The position numbers were made by a program, and so were the translations under genes. From Methanomassiliicoccales archaeon RumEn M2 (GTDB taxonomy: Archaea; Thermoplasmatota; Thermoplasmata; Methanomassiliicoccales; Methanomethylophilaceae), in assembly GCA_001421175.1 (NCBI GenBank), contig LJKL01000012.1:1-64000 (forward strand): a stretch of 64,000 nucleotides of DNA, given 5' to 3'. Below are positions 55,927-64,000 of the stretch, one piece after another. The first letter of the stretch is position 1. Each line of letters begins with the position of its first letter. Under the pieces are notes generated by a model. The model had not been told where the DNA came from. It searched no databases and saw only the letters and a program-made list of their open reading frames with translations.

Positions 55927-56859
55927 TCACCTTGTCATCCTGAGATAGGCTATCTGGCTCTCCAGAGCGGCTATGGATGCGAGCAGTTCCGCTCTCACTC
56001 TTGCTATCTCTGCCATGGACTTGTTGTGATAGTACTGAGCTATGCTGTCGGCCCGTTTTGAGATCGCGGAGTAGCAGGCCCTGCAGGCGAATATGGAATC
56101 ATAGCTCTCGTTGGCTGATGCAAGGGGGCTGTCCCCCGCATTCCTGAGCTGAGGGCTTATCTCGCTGGGCATGGCGAAGAAGTGCACACCCTCTCCCGAG
56201 GTCTCCCTGCCGCAGATCCAGCAGGTGCATGATTTTGAGTATTTTTTGATCTTGTCCAGGTTCTCTTCGCCCGTTTCCCCGAATTGGCGCCTGTAGTTGT
56301 GCGCCATCTGCAGGTATTCGGCCGCCTTCTTCGGATCTGCCCACACATGCCCCTCTGACATGCTCTCGAATCCTGTGGCCATTAGCAGGGCGGACAGGCG
56401 CATCCCCGTCATCTGGGTGTTGCGGAAAAGCTCATAGAAGACGAGATTCGCGTTACCGACCTTCGTCTGCATCTCCTGCGCCGCGCTTATGAGGGCCTGC
56501 CCCTTCGCTTCGTAGGTATTGTTATTGGAGGGCATCTGTTGCGCGGTCAGCATCTTGGCGGTGGCCTCGCATTCGGCCACCACCGCCGGGGCGCTCATCT
56601 GGGTCAGACCGAACTCGAATCTCAGGTCCCCCTGCCCTCTGAGGATCTCCGCCGTCGAAAGATATGCTCCTGGACTGTTTATGTTGGTTCTTATATTGAG
56701 TATCGAGAGCATCAAACGTGCCATGTCCTTCTTGGTGCACTTGTCCTTGTCAAGGCATTTATCGAATGATTTGGCGGCCTTGTCGTACTCCCTTCTTTTG
56801 ATGAGGTCCTCCCCCTCATCGTACAGTTCGTCCCCGTCTTTGAAGAATCCGAAAGCCAT
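55927..56859 (-). CDS. TPR-like protein with cysteine cluster, first gene of the SPFH cluster
   Basis: The 310-residue protein opens with a tetratricopeptide-like helix pair (ELYDEGEDLIKRREYDKAAK, SFDKCLDKDK). A large helical section (AEILRGQGDLRFEFGL, AAEYLQMAHNYRRQFGE) follows. A zinc-type cluster CTCWICGRETSGEG is next, and a second cysteine pair lies in SIFACRACYSAISKRADS. The final helix is a coiled coil (AELLASIAALESQIAYL). The start ATG 56859 has GAGGTGG 8 bases upstream, the best ribosome site of the cluster, and an AT-rich TTAAAAGC element further out. Function unknown; it leads the operon. Confidence 0.7.
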   Translation of the reverse strand: MAFGFFKDGDELYDEGEDLIKRREYDKAAKSFDKCLDKDKCTKKDMARLMLSILNIRTNINSPGAYLSTAEILRGQGDLRFEFGLTQMSAPAVVAECEATAKMLTAQQMPSNNNTYEAKGQALISAAQEMQTKVGNANLVFYELFRNTQMTGMRLSALLMATGFESMSEGHVWADPKKAAEYLQMAHNYRRQFGETGEENLDKIKKYSKSCTCWICGRETSGEGVHFFAMPSEISPQLRNAGDSPLASANESYDSIFACRACYSAISKRADSIAQYYHNKSMAEIARVRAELLASIAALESQIAYLRMTR

Positions 56860-56944
56860 CGGGCCACCTCTAGATATTGCAAGGGGGGAATCTGCTTTTA
56901 ATCTTATTCAAGGGTGTTGCGCAGCTTACGTTGACCGTTCGCGA

Positions 56945-57799
56945 TCAAGGTTTCATCAGAGGTGCGCCCGTCTCATTCCCGCCGTATTTCGCGAAGGCAA
57001 GGGAGATCAGGATCCCCACTATGGCCGCCGCGACCCCCACGGCCGCTTCGGCCAAGGTATCTATCTCGGCGGAGAACAGGATCACGATTATGGAGCCCAG
57101 TGTGAGTCCGAATATGAGGTAGTATGTCTCCCTGGGGAAGCGCTCCAGCACATCAGACATCATTCTTGCGAAAAGGAATATCCCTGCAACGAAGCCGATA
57201 CCGAGGGAGGCTATGACAAAAAGATCCATATCCGCCACTCTTTCGATCGACACAGTGAAAAGGCCCATGGCGAGAAGTATGGCCGTGCCGCTGAGGCCCG
57301 GCACTATCTTGGCCATTGCCATTATGAGCCCGCAGAACATGAAAACCGCCGCAGCCGTGAGATCGTTGGCGTAGAAGTCCGTGCCCGGGGCCGCGTTCTC
57401 GAACGGAAGAAGCACGGCCATGACGGCAAGGCCGATCACAGCCATGGCGACATACAGAGGTTTGATCCCCTCGTCGTTCCTGGCCAGATTCCAGACCTCC
57501 GGCACCTGTCCGGCCACAAGTCCCAGGAAAAGGCACATCATCATCACAGTGTAATTGCCGAAGGCGTAGTCAAGTCCGAGCACGGTGATACCGGCGCCGA
57601 AGGCCAGACCCCCGCCGATGGTGAGAAGGAACCAGAAGTCGGGTTTGAGCCTCTCGCGTATGTTGCCGACCGCAGTCACGAGCCTCTCGTATATCCCGAA
57701 ACCGACGGCCAATATTCCGCCGCTGACTCCGGGAAGGACAGACCCCACTCCGATTATGAAGCCGATGATGACATTCCTGAGGCTTCTGTCTTCGCTCAT
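56945..57799 (-). CDS. DUF368 / PopT polyprenyl-phosphate transporter
   Basis: The 284-residue protein has about eight membrane helices and the two DUF368 signature loops VLPGVSGGILAVGFGIYERL and KIVPGLSGTAILLAMGL. These are matching inverted repeats, as expected of the family. Bacterial members return undecaprenyl phosphate across the membrane for reuse. In an archaeon the substrate should be dolichyl phosphate, which would link it to AglB-dependent glycosylation. The start ATG 57799 is unambiguous. It lies near but is not obviously part of the SPFH cluster. Confidence 0.88.
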   Translation of the reverse strand: MSEDRSLRNVIIGFIIGVGSVLPGVSGGILAVGFGIYERLVTAVGNIRERLKPDFWFLLTIGGGLAFGAGITVLGLDYAFGNYTVMMMCLFLGLVAGQVPEVWNLARNDEGIKPLYVAMAVIGLAVMAVLLPFENAAPGTDFYANDLTAAAVFMFCGLIMAMAKIVPGLSGTAILLAMGLFTVSIERVADMDLFVIASLGIGFVAGIFLFARMMSDVLERFPRETYYLIFGLTLGSIIVILFSAEIDTLAEAAVGVAAAIVGILISLAFAKYGGNETGAPLMKP

Positions 57800-57836
57800 C
57801 CGTCCGACGATGTGTTAGCTCTATTATTCTCTTTTG

Positions 57837-58643
57837 TCACGCGAAGGTCCTGCGCAGGGACCTTATCACAGAATCCTCGAAGTACCACTGCTCCATGAAA
57901 TGGCGGTTCATATCGTTGAATGCCATGAACGCCCAGACAGGCAGGAAAAGGCCGGCGGTGAGTGCAGAGATGACTGTGAAGAGAAGGAAGGAGCGCACAC
58001 CCAGCACTCTCTCGAATCCGGCGGAGTCTGTGCCGATGCGGGGGGCTATCCGGTTGAACTCCTCGTAGAATGGCAGTGTCCTCTTCTCGTGGGCCCTGGG
58101 CGCGGTTGTAAGGGCAGGAGCCGCCGTGAATATGGCGATCAGGGACAGGATCCAGCAGAGTATCATCATCCCGGCCCCGTAGATCCGCAGGTCCAGGAAG
58201 AAAAGGGTCCCGGTGCCCAGAGCCGCAGGGAGGATCAGCATCATCTTCCTGATTCTGTAGGACCTGACCTTCTCCTGTTCGCGTATCTCCGAATCCATTC
58301 TTCTGAGATTCCCGACGTCGGCGCCCATTGCCTCCGCGTAATCGATCAGATGGCACCGCAGCCCGCTCTCCCTCTGCATGTGCTTTATATTCCTGGATGT
58401 AAGAAGATAGAATATGGAGAGCACCAGGGCCATGCCGATGACGAATATGGACATGATGTTGAACATCTGGGCCGGGGTCAGCGCCCCGTCGAAGGACCTC
58501 GCGGTCAGCACGTAGTACCGCAGCATTATGATTATGTACGCAAGGATCACCAGGGATACCATTGCGGGCGGCACATAGGAATCCGTCCTGTCGCGGTTGG
58601 CGATATTGACGATTATGCCGTTGGCGGATTCTTTGGCATTCAT
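57837..58643 (-). CDS. Membrane protein of unknown function
   Basis: The 268-residue product has about six hydrophobic segments: VSLVILAYIIIMLRYYVL, IFVIGMALVLSIFYLL, ILPAALGTGTLFFLDL, MMILCWILSLIAIFTAAPAL and FTVISALTAGLFLPVWAFM. Between them is a charged cytoplasmic region (HLIDYAEAMGADVGNLRRMDS) with EIREQEKVRSYRIRK. The N terminus is polar. No family is recognised. The start ATG 58643 is followed on the other strand, 54 bases away, by another membrane gene. The pair may share a control region. Confidence 0.65.
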   Translation of the reverse strand: MNAKESANGIIVNIANRDRTDSYVPPAMVSLVILAYIIIMLRYYVLTARSFDGALTPAQMFNIMSIFVIGMALVLSIFYLLTSRNIKHMQRESGLRCHLIDYAEAMGADVGNLRRMDSEIREQEKVRSYRIRKMMLILPAALGTGTLFFLDLRIYGAGMMILCWILSLIAIFTAAPALTTAPRAHEKRTLPFYEEFNRIAPRIGTDSAGFERVLGVRSFLLFTVISALTAGLFLPVWAFMAFNDMNRHFMEQWYFEDSVIRSLRRTFA

Positions 58644-58697
58644 CGAATCCTGAGATGCGGGCTACGTTTTATAGTATGCCTTAGGGATACCGTAGAG

Positions 58698-59312
58698 ATG
58701 ATCCCGGGGATAGACGGTCTGCTCGAGAAAGGCAAGGGCATGCTGGATAAAGGAACGGAAAGGATCAGGTCCTCGGTTCCGTCCGGGGTCTTCAGGACCA
58801 AGAAGGCGCACAAGTACTATCGGAAACCGCCGGCCACTCTGCCGTTGGCGGCCATCGGCGCGGTGCTCTTCTCGGCCATGTACCTGTACAGGGCGCTGTC
58901 ATACATACCGCAGGCGGTGGAGTCTGACAGCTTCACTGCGAAGATATGGACCCTCGCCATCGTGGTGGTCTTCTTCCTGATGTTCATAAGGTTCGCATCG
59001 AACATGTTCAGCCTGTCCTCCGGTAATCGTGCCGTCTGGGCCGGGACCGTGAGGTCCTCGGTGACATATGTTTTCCTGGTGCTGATGGATCTCATAGGGC
59101 TGCGGCTGTTCGACGTCCATGTGGATCTCGGGATCCTGGAGATACCCCCCGTTCTGATGGCGGCTGCCATGATGGTCCTGGTGGCGTACATGTTCCTGCC
59201 CGGGATAAGGAGATTCTTCACACCTACATATGCGGATGAGGTTCCCCTTTGGAAATGGATCGGGTATGCGGCCGGCAACGATCCGTTCAAAGGAACGAAG
59301 CTGACCCTCTAG
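58698..59312 (+). CDS. Four-helix membrane protein of unknown function
   Basis: This 204-residue protein begins MIPGIDGLLEKGKGMLDKGT, an amphipathic lead. Four hydrophobic spans follow: LPLAAIGAVLFSAMYLY, TLAIVVVFFLMFIRFA, TYVFLVLMDLIGLRLF and VLMAAAMMVLVAYMFLPGI. The acidic C terminus reads YADEVPLWKWIGYAAG. The start ATG 58698 was chosen because it follows the spacer to the divergent gene. The longer open frame upstream is antisense to that gene. It ends with TAG and overlaps the end of the GNAT gene on the other strand. Function unknown. Confidence 0.6.
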   Translation: MIPGIDGLLEKGKGMLDKGTERIRSSVPSGVFRTKKAHKYYRKPPATLPLAAIGAVLFSAMYLYRALSYIPQAVESDSFTAKIWTLAIVVVFFLMFIRFASNMFSLSSGNRAVWAGTVRSSVTYVFLVLMDLIGLRLFDVHVDLGILEIPPVLMAAAMMVLVAYMFLPGIRRFFTPTYADEVPLWKWIGYAAGNDPFKGTKLTL

Positions 59313-59806
59313 ACCAACCGTTTATGCATCACGATCGTTCTTGGTCCGAGCCCGGCGGAACGGTAGAGCCTGTCCGCGGCCTTGTTGACGCTGCCGACGT
59401 TGAGGGTCATCGAGAAGAGCCCCTTCTTCCGGCACCATTCCTCTGCCGACCTCATGAGGGCCTTGCCGAGTCCCCTCCGGCGAAGACGCTCCTCCACGTA
59501 TATCTGCAGCACATATCCCGTCTCGTCGCAGGTGAACTGGTCCCTGGACACTCCCATCCACAGAAGTCCGGCCTGTTCTTCGTTATCGTCTTTGAGGATG
59601 TAGAGCTCGTTCTCCATGCCACCATTCTCCCTGACCTCAAAAATAACGGTCAGTATATCATCCATCCAAAGATGGGATGCCGCCGCCTCGTCTTCAGGCA
59701 CAGACCCTATGACGCTCTCTTCAACGGTTCTGAGCAGATAGTCGTTGCCAGAGTCCCCTGCCTCCTCGAGATGGTATCCGTTCAGCGGGAAGCGGAGGTC
59801 GGTCAT
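59309..59806 (-). CDS. GNAT-family N-acetyltransferase
   Basis: The 165-residue enzyme has the GNAT core: VLQIYVEERLRRRGLGKALM with the acetyl-CoA pyrophosphate loop (RRRGLG), then EEWCRKKGLFSMTLNV and NKAADRLYRSAGLGPRTIVM for motif B. The N-terminal acidic part (NDYLLRTVEESVIGSVPEDE) may determine the acceptor. The acceptor substrate is not predictable. The gene converges with the membrane protein, overlapping it by 4 bases. Confidence 0.85.
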   Translation of the reverse strand: MTDLRFPLNGYHLEEAGDSGNDYLLRTVEESVIGSVPEDEAAASHLWMDDILTVIFEVRENGGMENELYILKDDNEEQAGLLWMGVSRDQFTCDETGYVLQIYVEERLRRRGLGKALMRSAEEWCRKKGLFSMTLNVGSVNKAADRLYRSAGLGPRTIVMHKRLV

Positions 59807-59913
59807 GCCTTCGTATTGCCGGAAGGTTTAATGATACTGTCGCCCGGCTGTGATGCCAGATGTCTCTTCGAGGGGTCAGGTCTTGTGCGGACGGAAACAT
59901 CAAATCAAGTTAC

Positions 59914-59922
59914 ATTTATATA
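59914..59922 (+). promoter_or_regulatory. TATA box of the thermosome gene
   Basis: ATTTATATA, preceded by AATCAAGTTAC (BRE-like purines), lies about 55 bases before the ATG. GGAGGA at 59961-59966 is a strong ribosome-binding site. This fits a highly expressed chaperone gene. Confidence 0.65.
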
Positions 59923-59977
59923 GAAGAACAAACTTTAGGCAGGTCAGGCAATCCAACAGTATTGGAGGAATGAAAAT

Positions 59978-61616
59978 ATGGGCATGGGTAACACACCTAT
60001 AGTGATTCTTAAAGAAGGAACGAAAAGAGACAAAGGGAAGGACGCTCAGTTCAACAACATCGCAGCAGCCAGGACGATTTCTGACTCTGTGAGGAGCAGC
60101 CTTGGTCCCAGGGGAATGGACAAGATGCTCGTGGACTCCATGGGGGGATGTTGTCATAACCAACGACGGTGTGACGATCCTCAAGGAGATGGATGTACAG
60201 CACCCGGCAGCCAAGATGCTGGTCGAGGTCGCGAAGACCCAGGATGCAGAAGTAGGGGACGGTACCACAACCTCCGTCATTCTCGCAGGGGAGCTTCTGA
60301 AGAAGTCCCTGGACCTCATAGACGCCAACGTTCACCCCACCATCATCACGGCGGGATACAAGATGGCCAACGATCAGGCCCAGAAGGTCCTCTCCGAGGT
60401 TTCCAAGAAAGTCTCCATAGATGATAACGACCTGCTCACGAACATCGCCGAGATCGCGATGATCAGCAAACAGGTCGTCGGATACAAAGAGCACTTCGCC
60501 AAGATCTGCGTAGAGGCCGTTAAGACCATTGCGGAGAAGAAGGACGGCAAGTACGAGATAGACCTCAAGAACATACAGACTGTCAAGAAGTCCGGGGCCT
60601 CCATGGAGGAGTCCTCTCTCATAAAGGGACTCATAATCGACAAGGAGCCTGTGCACTCCGGAATGCCCAAGGTAATAGAGAACGCGAAGATCGCTCTCAT
60701 AGATGCAGCCTTCGAGGTCAAGAAGACCGAGATAGACGCGAAGATCGAGATAACGGACCCGTCCAAGCTCAACGCCTTCCTCGCAGAGGAAGAGAACATG
60801 CTCAGGCGCATGGTGCAGAAAGTGAAGGAGGTCGGAGCCAACGTCGTATTCTGCCAGAAGGGCATAGACGATCTGGCCCAGCACTTCCTCGCCAAAGAGG
60901 GCATCATGGCTGCCAGGCGGGTCAAGAAGACCGATATGGAGAAGCTCGCCCTCTCCACCGGCGGCAACATCATAAACAAGATCGACGAACTCGAGGCTTC
61001 CGACCTGGGCAAGGCGGAGCTTGTGGAGGTCAAGAGGGTTCAGGATGAGGAGATGACATTCATCACCGGCGTCAACGCCAAGAGCGTGTCCATCCTGATA
61101 AGGGGAGGCACCCCCCATGTCACCGAGGAGATCGAGAGATCCCTTGTGGACGCATGGTCCGTCGTGAAAGTAGCGATAGAGGACGGGAAGATAGTCACCG
61201 GCGGCGGATCCACCGCAGTGGAGATAGCCATGAGGCTCAGGGACTACTCCTCGACCATCGGAGGAAGGGAGCAGATAGCCATCGATGCATTCGCATCCGC
61301 GATGGAATCCATAGCCACCACCCTCGCGGAGAATGCGGGTCTCGACCCCATCGACATACTCATAGAGATGAGGAAGCAGCACAAGGCGGGAAAGATACAC
61401 GCAGGCCTCAACCCCTTCGCCAACAAGGTGGAGGACATGCTGAAGCTCAACGTCATCGAGCCCTACAGGATCGGCAAGCAGGCCATCAACTCGGCCACAG
61501 ACGCTGCCGTCATGATCCTGAGGATCGATGATGTCATCGCGGCCCGCGGCATGCCCATGCCTTCCGGCCCACCCGGAGGACCGGGCGGAATGGACGGCAT
61601 GGATGACATGGACTGA
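59978..61616 (+). CDS. Thermosome subunit (group II chaperonin), frameshifted
   Basis: Removing one G from the six-G run at 60142-60147 gives a 545-residue subunit reading [16 protein letters not shown]. The N terminus [20 protein letters not shown] and [19 protein letters not shown] are standard. ATPase motifs [14 protein letters not shown] and [15 protein letters not shown] are present, as is the built-in lid region. The C terminus is a flexible Gly/Met/Pro tail ([13 protein letters not shown]). It forms a double ring that folds proteins in an ATP-dependent way. Whether the rings are homo- or hetero-oligomeric depends on other copies. It lies upstream of grpE and dnaK on the same strand. 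Confidence 0.96.
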
Positions 61617-61627
61617 GTCCGGAAACC

Positions 61628-61644
61628 GGGGGGACCAACCCCCC
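61628..61644 (+). terminator. Hairpin after the thermosome gene
   Basis: Six G and six C separated by ACCAA form a perfect 6-bp stem-loop 12 bases after the thermosome stop. No T-run follows, so it may be an RNA stabiliser or weak terminator. The length of each run is uncertain, because G/C runs in this window tend to be off by one. Confidence 0.35.
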
Positions 61645-61677
61645 TTACCCCATCTTATAGGTTAGACTACAGAGGCG

Positions 61678-62202
61678 ATGCGCATGACTGGGAAGTCTGA
61701 AAGGAAGAAGGTCGCGGAAGAGGAGAAGCAGGCTCTCGATATGAAGGAGAAGGAGCTCTCCGAGGCGAAGGCCAAAGCGGACGAGTATCTCGATATGGCC
61801 AGAAGACTGCAGGCCGATTTCGAGAACTACCGCAAGCGGGCCCAGCGCGACAACGAGGAGTACAGGAAGTATGCGACATCGGAGCTTCTGGCCGACCTAT
61901 TGCTGACGGTGGACGATCTGGAAAGGGCACTGGCACTTGCCAAGGACCCTGACAGCGAGTTCGTGAAGGGGATAGAAGCGGTTCACAAGAACCTGACGAA
62001 GCTCCTGACATCGAAAGGTCTGGAAGAGATACCTACGGACGGCGGGTTCAACCCGCTGATGCATGAGGCCCTGCTGACTGAGGAAGGGGACACCGACGGG
62101 AGGATAACCGAGGTGTTCCAGAAGGGATATACTATCAACGGCCGACTCCTTAGATGTTCTAAGGTGAAGGTCATGAGGAAAAAAGAGGAGAATGGTGAGT
62201 AA
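61678..62202 (+). CDS. grpE: GrpE nucleotide-exchange factor
   Basis: The 174-residue protein has an N-terminal coiled coil ([18 protein letters not shown]) and the conserved dimer region [20 protein letters not shown]. The C-terminal beta wing reads [20 protein letters not shown] and [20 protein letters not shown]. It releases ADP from DnaK. The end overlaps the dnaK frame region but the chosen dnaK ATG is 1 base beyond its stop. Upstream is the thermosome. Confidence 0.93.
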   Translation: MRMTGKSERKKVAEEEKQALDMKEKELSEAKAKADEYLDMARRLQADFENYRKRAQRDNEEYRKYATSELLADLLLTVDDLERALALAKDPDSEFVKGIEAVHKNLTKLLTSKGLEEIPTDGGFNPLMHEALLTEEGDTDGRITEVFQKGYTINGRLLRCSKVKVMRKKEENGE

Positions 62203-62203
62203 A

Positions 62204-64000
62204 ATGGCAGAGAGGATCATAGGAATTGATTTGGGTACGAGCAACTCGGCGGCCGCCATAATGGAAGGAGGCAGGCCGACCATGATACCCAGTGCCGAAG
62301 GCACTACCGTGGGCGGAAAGGCGTTCCCGTCATACGTGGCATTCACAAAGGACGGGCAGCTCCTGGTGGGAGAGCCCGCCAGAAGGCAGGCCGTTTCCAA
62401 CCCGGACGGCACGATAAAGAACGTGAAGAGGAAGATGGGCACCTCCGAGAAGGTCAAAGCCCTCGGCAAGGAGTACACACCGCAACAGGTGTCCGCCTAC
62501 ATCCTTCAGAAGATAAAGAGGGATGCAGAGGCCTATCTCGGGGAAACCATCTCCAAAGCCGTGATAACGGTCCCGGCCTACTTCGATGACAACCAGAGGC
62601 AGGCAACCAAAGATGCCGGCGCCATAGCAGGCATGGAGGTCGTCCGCATAATCAATGAGCCCACGGCAGCCGCACTGGCTTACGGCCTGGACAAGACCGA
62701 TGTGGAGCAGAAGATCCTGGTGTTCGATCTGGGAGGAGGAACCCTCGATGTTACGATAATGGATCTCAGCGGAGGAGTGTTCGAGGTCCTGTCCACGTCC
62801 GGGGACACCAAATTGGGCGGCTCAGATATGGACGAATCCCTGACGAAATACGTCATCGAGCAGTTCAAGAAGGAGACGGGAGTCGATCTGTCCAAGGACA
62901 ATATGGCGGTCTGGAGGGTCCGTGAGGCATGCGAGAAGGCCAAGATCGAGCTGTCCACGACCATGCAGACAGAGATCAACCTCCCGTACATATCATCGGA
63001 TGCCAGCGGCCCCAAGCACCTTGTGCAGACAATAACAAGGGCCAAACTGGAGGAGCTTGTGGAGCCCATTGTCTCCAGATGCAGGAAGTCCATAGATCAG
63101 GCGATAAAGGATGCCAACCTCAAGAACGACCAGATCGACAAGGTCATAATGGTCGGCGGTCCCACGAGGATGCCCATAGTCCAGAATTTCGTGGAGAACA
63201 TAGTCGGCCCCAAGATCCAGCGCGGCATAGATCCGATGGAATGCGTTTCCATGGGCGCCGCCGTGCAGGGCGCAGTGCTCTCCGGCGACGTCAAGGGGGT
63301 TCTCCTCCTGGACGTCACGCCGCTTTCCCTGGGCATAGAGACGATGGGAGGCATAGCCACCAAGCTCATCGAGAGGAACACCACGATCCCCACGAGGAAG
63401 TCCCAGGTGTTCTCCACGGCTGCCGACAGGCAGACATCCGTCGAGATACACGTGGTACAGGGGGAGAGGGAGATGGCCTCCGACAACACGTCCTTGGGCA
63501 AGTTCATACTCGACGGCATACCCCCCCGCACCCCGCGGAGTGCCGCAGATCGAGGTGACCTTCGATATCGATGCCAACGGCATAATCAATGTCACGGCGA
63601 AGGACAAGGGCACGGGGAAAGAGCAGAAGATAACGATAGCGTCCTCCAACAAACTCTCCAAGGAGGAGATCGAGAGCATGGTCAAGCAGGCCGAGCAGTT
63701 CGCAGAGGCTGACAAGAAGAAACGCGAAGAGGTCGAGCTTGAGAACCAGGCCGACCAGGCGATCTACTCGGTCAGGAAATCCATGGACGAGCTCGGAGAG
63801 AAGGTGTCCAATGAGGAGAGGACGAAAGTCGAGGCCGCGATATCCGATCTGGAGTCCGCAAGGGCATCCAAGGATTCGGCTAAGATAAAGTCCGGAATAG
63901 AGGAGCTCTTCAAGGCCATGGAGCCCATCTCGAAGAAGGTCTACGAGGAGGCTTCGAAGCAGCAGGCCGCCGAAGGAGAACAGCCCAATGAAGGTGCTGA
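62204..64000 (+). CDS. dnaK: Hsp70 chaperone DnaK, frameshifted, 3' end outside window
   Basis: ATG 62204 gives [20 protein letters not shown], with the phosphate-1 loop. The protein shows [36 protein letters not shown] and the linker region [19 protein letters not shown]. Removing one C from the seven-C run at 63521-63527 restores [20 protein letters not shown] in the substrate-binding domain. The helical lid then continues to the window edge ([14 protein letters not shown]), so only the last few residues are missing. Archaeal Hsp70 systems are generally considered bacterial acquisitions. An in-frame GTG at 62195 exists, but ATG 62204 has GGTGAG at proper spacing. Confidence 0.95.

Noticed and set aside
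57834..58697. Upstream extension of the membrane gene to 57834
   Set aside because: It is fully antisense to the 57837-58643 membrane gene and lacks hydrophobic segments. Protein-like sequence begins at 58698.
60142..60147. Programmed ribosomal frameshifting at G or C runs
   Set aside because: Twelve shifts are missing bases and seven are extra bases, which would need both directions of slippage. Essential polymerase and chaperone genes are affected with no stimulatory structure seen. Sequence error is simpler.
1..64000. CRISPR arrays, transposases, integrases, rRNA
   Set aside because: No regular direct repeats with spacers, no transposase or integrase motifs, and no rRNA-like sequence were seen in any part of the window.

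Overview
This window is archaeal chromosome, most likely from the class Thermoplasmata and plausibly a Methanomassiliicoccales-type methanogen. The domain is clear from the sequence: an archaeal RNA polymerase operon (rpoH-rpoB-rpoA1-rpoA2-rpl30e-nusA), the archaeal amidotransferase GatDE, Trm56, ribosomal protein S17e, a thermosome, a Cdc48/VAT ATPase, an AglB/STT3 oligosaccharyltransferase, and TATA-box promoters, several of them apparently leaderless. An unsplit RNA polymerase B subunit and a thioredoxin reductase without the NADPH motifs fit Thermoplasmata. The nickel-hydrogenase maturation factors HypB and HypE fit a hydrogen-metabolising methanogen. The lineage is inference; there is no rRNA or mcr gene here.

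Layout. 1-1440: end of a cysteine desulfurase, tRNA-Met and tRNA-Asn, a winged-helix regulator, a 57-residue mini-protein and a fluoride channel. 1500-8100: regulator plus Trm56 plus HD protein, then a redox operon (two thioredoxins, thioredoxin reductase, XRE regulator), then regulator plus small protein plus Elp3. 8100-11525 (minus strand): flavodiiron protein and Cdc48. 11700-20735: tRNA-Lys and the RNA polymerase operon. 20778-30777: radical SAM protein, pyrF, a giant AglB with a thousand-residue extracellular extension, a membrane-anchored partner and an ABC-2 exporter. 30822-38925: truA-purD-hypB, a HerA-like ATPase, gatDE and a HemK-type methyltransferase. 38990-49270: metallo-hydrolase, zinc-finger protein, HAD phosphatase, TraB protein, thyX, rps17e, a bacterial-type signal peptidase, a DUF6448 protein, the ribosome-rescue factor Rqc2/NEMF, a DUF1015 protein, hypE, apt and three tRNAs. 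49422-51970: a zinc/manganese ABC importer. 52120-56859: a 26-residue protein and a five-gene cluster (zinc-ribbon SPFH protein, coiled coil, membrane protein, two cysteine-motif proteins) ending in a strong hairpin. 56945-59806: PopT/DUF368 transporter, two unknown membrane proteins and a GNAT. 59978-64000: thermosome, grpE and dnaK, the last running off the window.

Seventeen otherwise well conserved genes are broken by 19 single-base shifts. Seven are one extra base in a G or C run. Twelve are one missing base, usually in a short G or C run. Correcting each one restores the family sequence, and each complete gene then has a length divisible by three. They hit indispensable genes (rpoB, rpoA1, rpoA2, thermosome), so I treat them as sequencing or assembly errors and annotate full genes across them.

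No gene-free stretch exceeds 300 bases. No rRNA, CRISPR array, insertion sequence, integrase or replication origin was seen. The most promising unfamiliar system is the five-gene SPFH/coiled-coil/zinc-ribbon cluster at 52351-56859, which resembles in composition the Bacillus pspA-ydjGHI membrane-stress locus.
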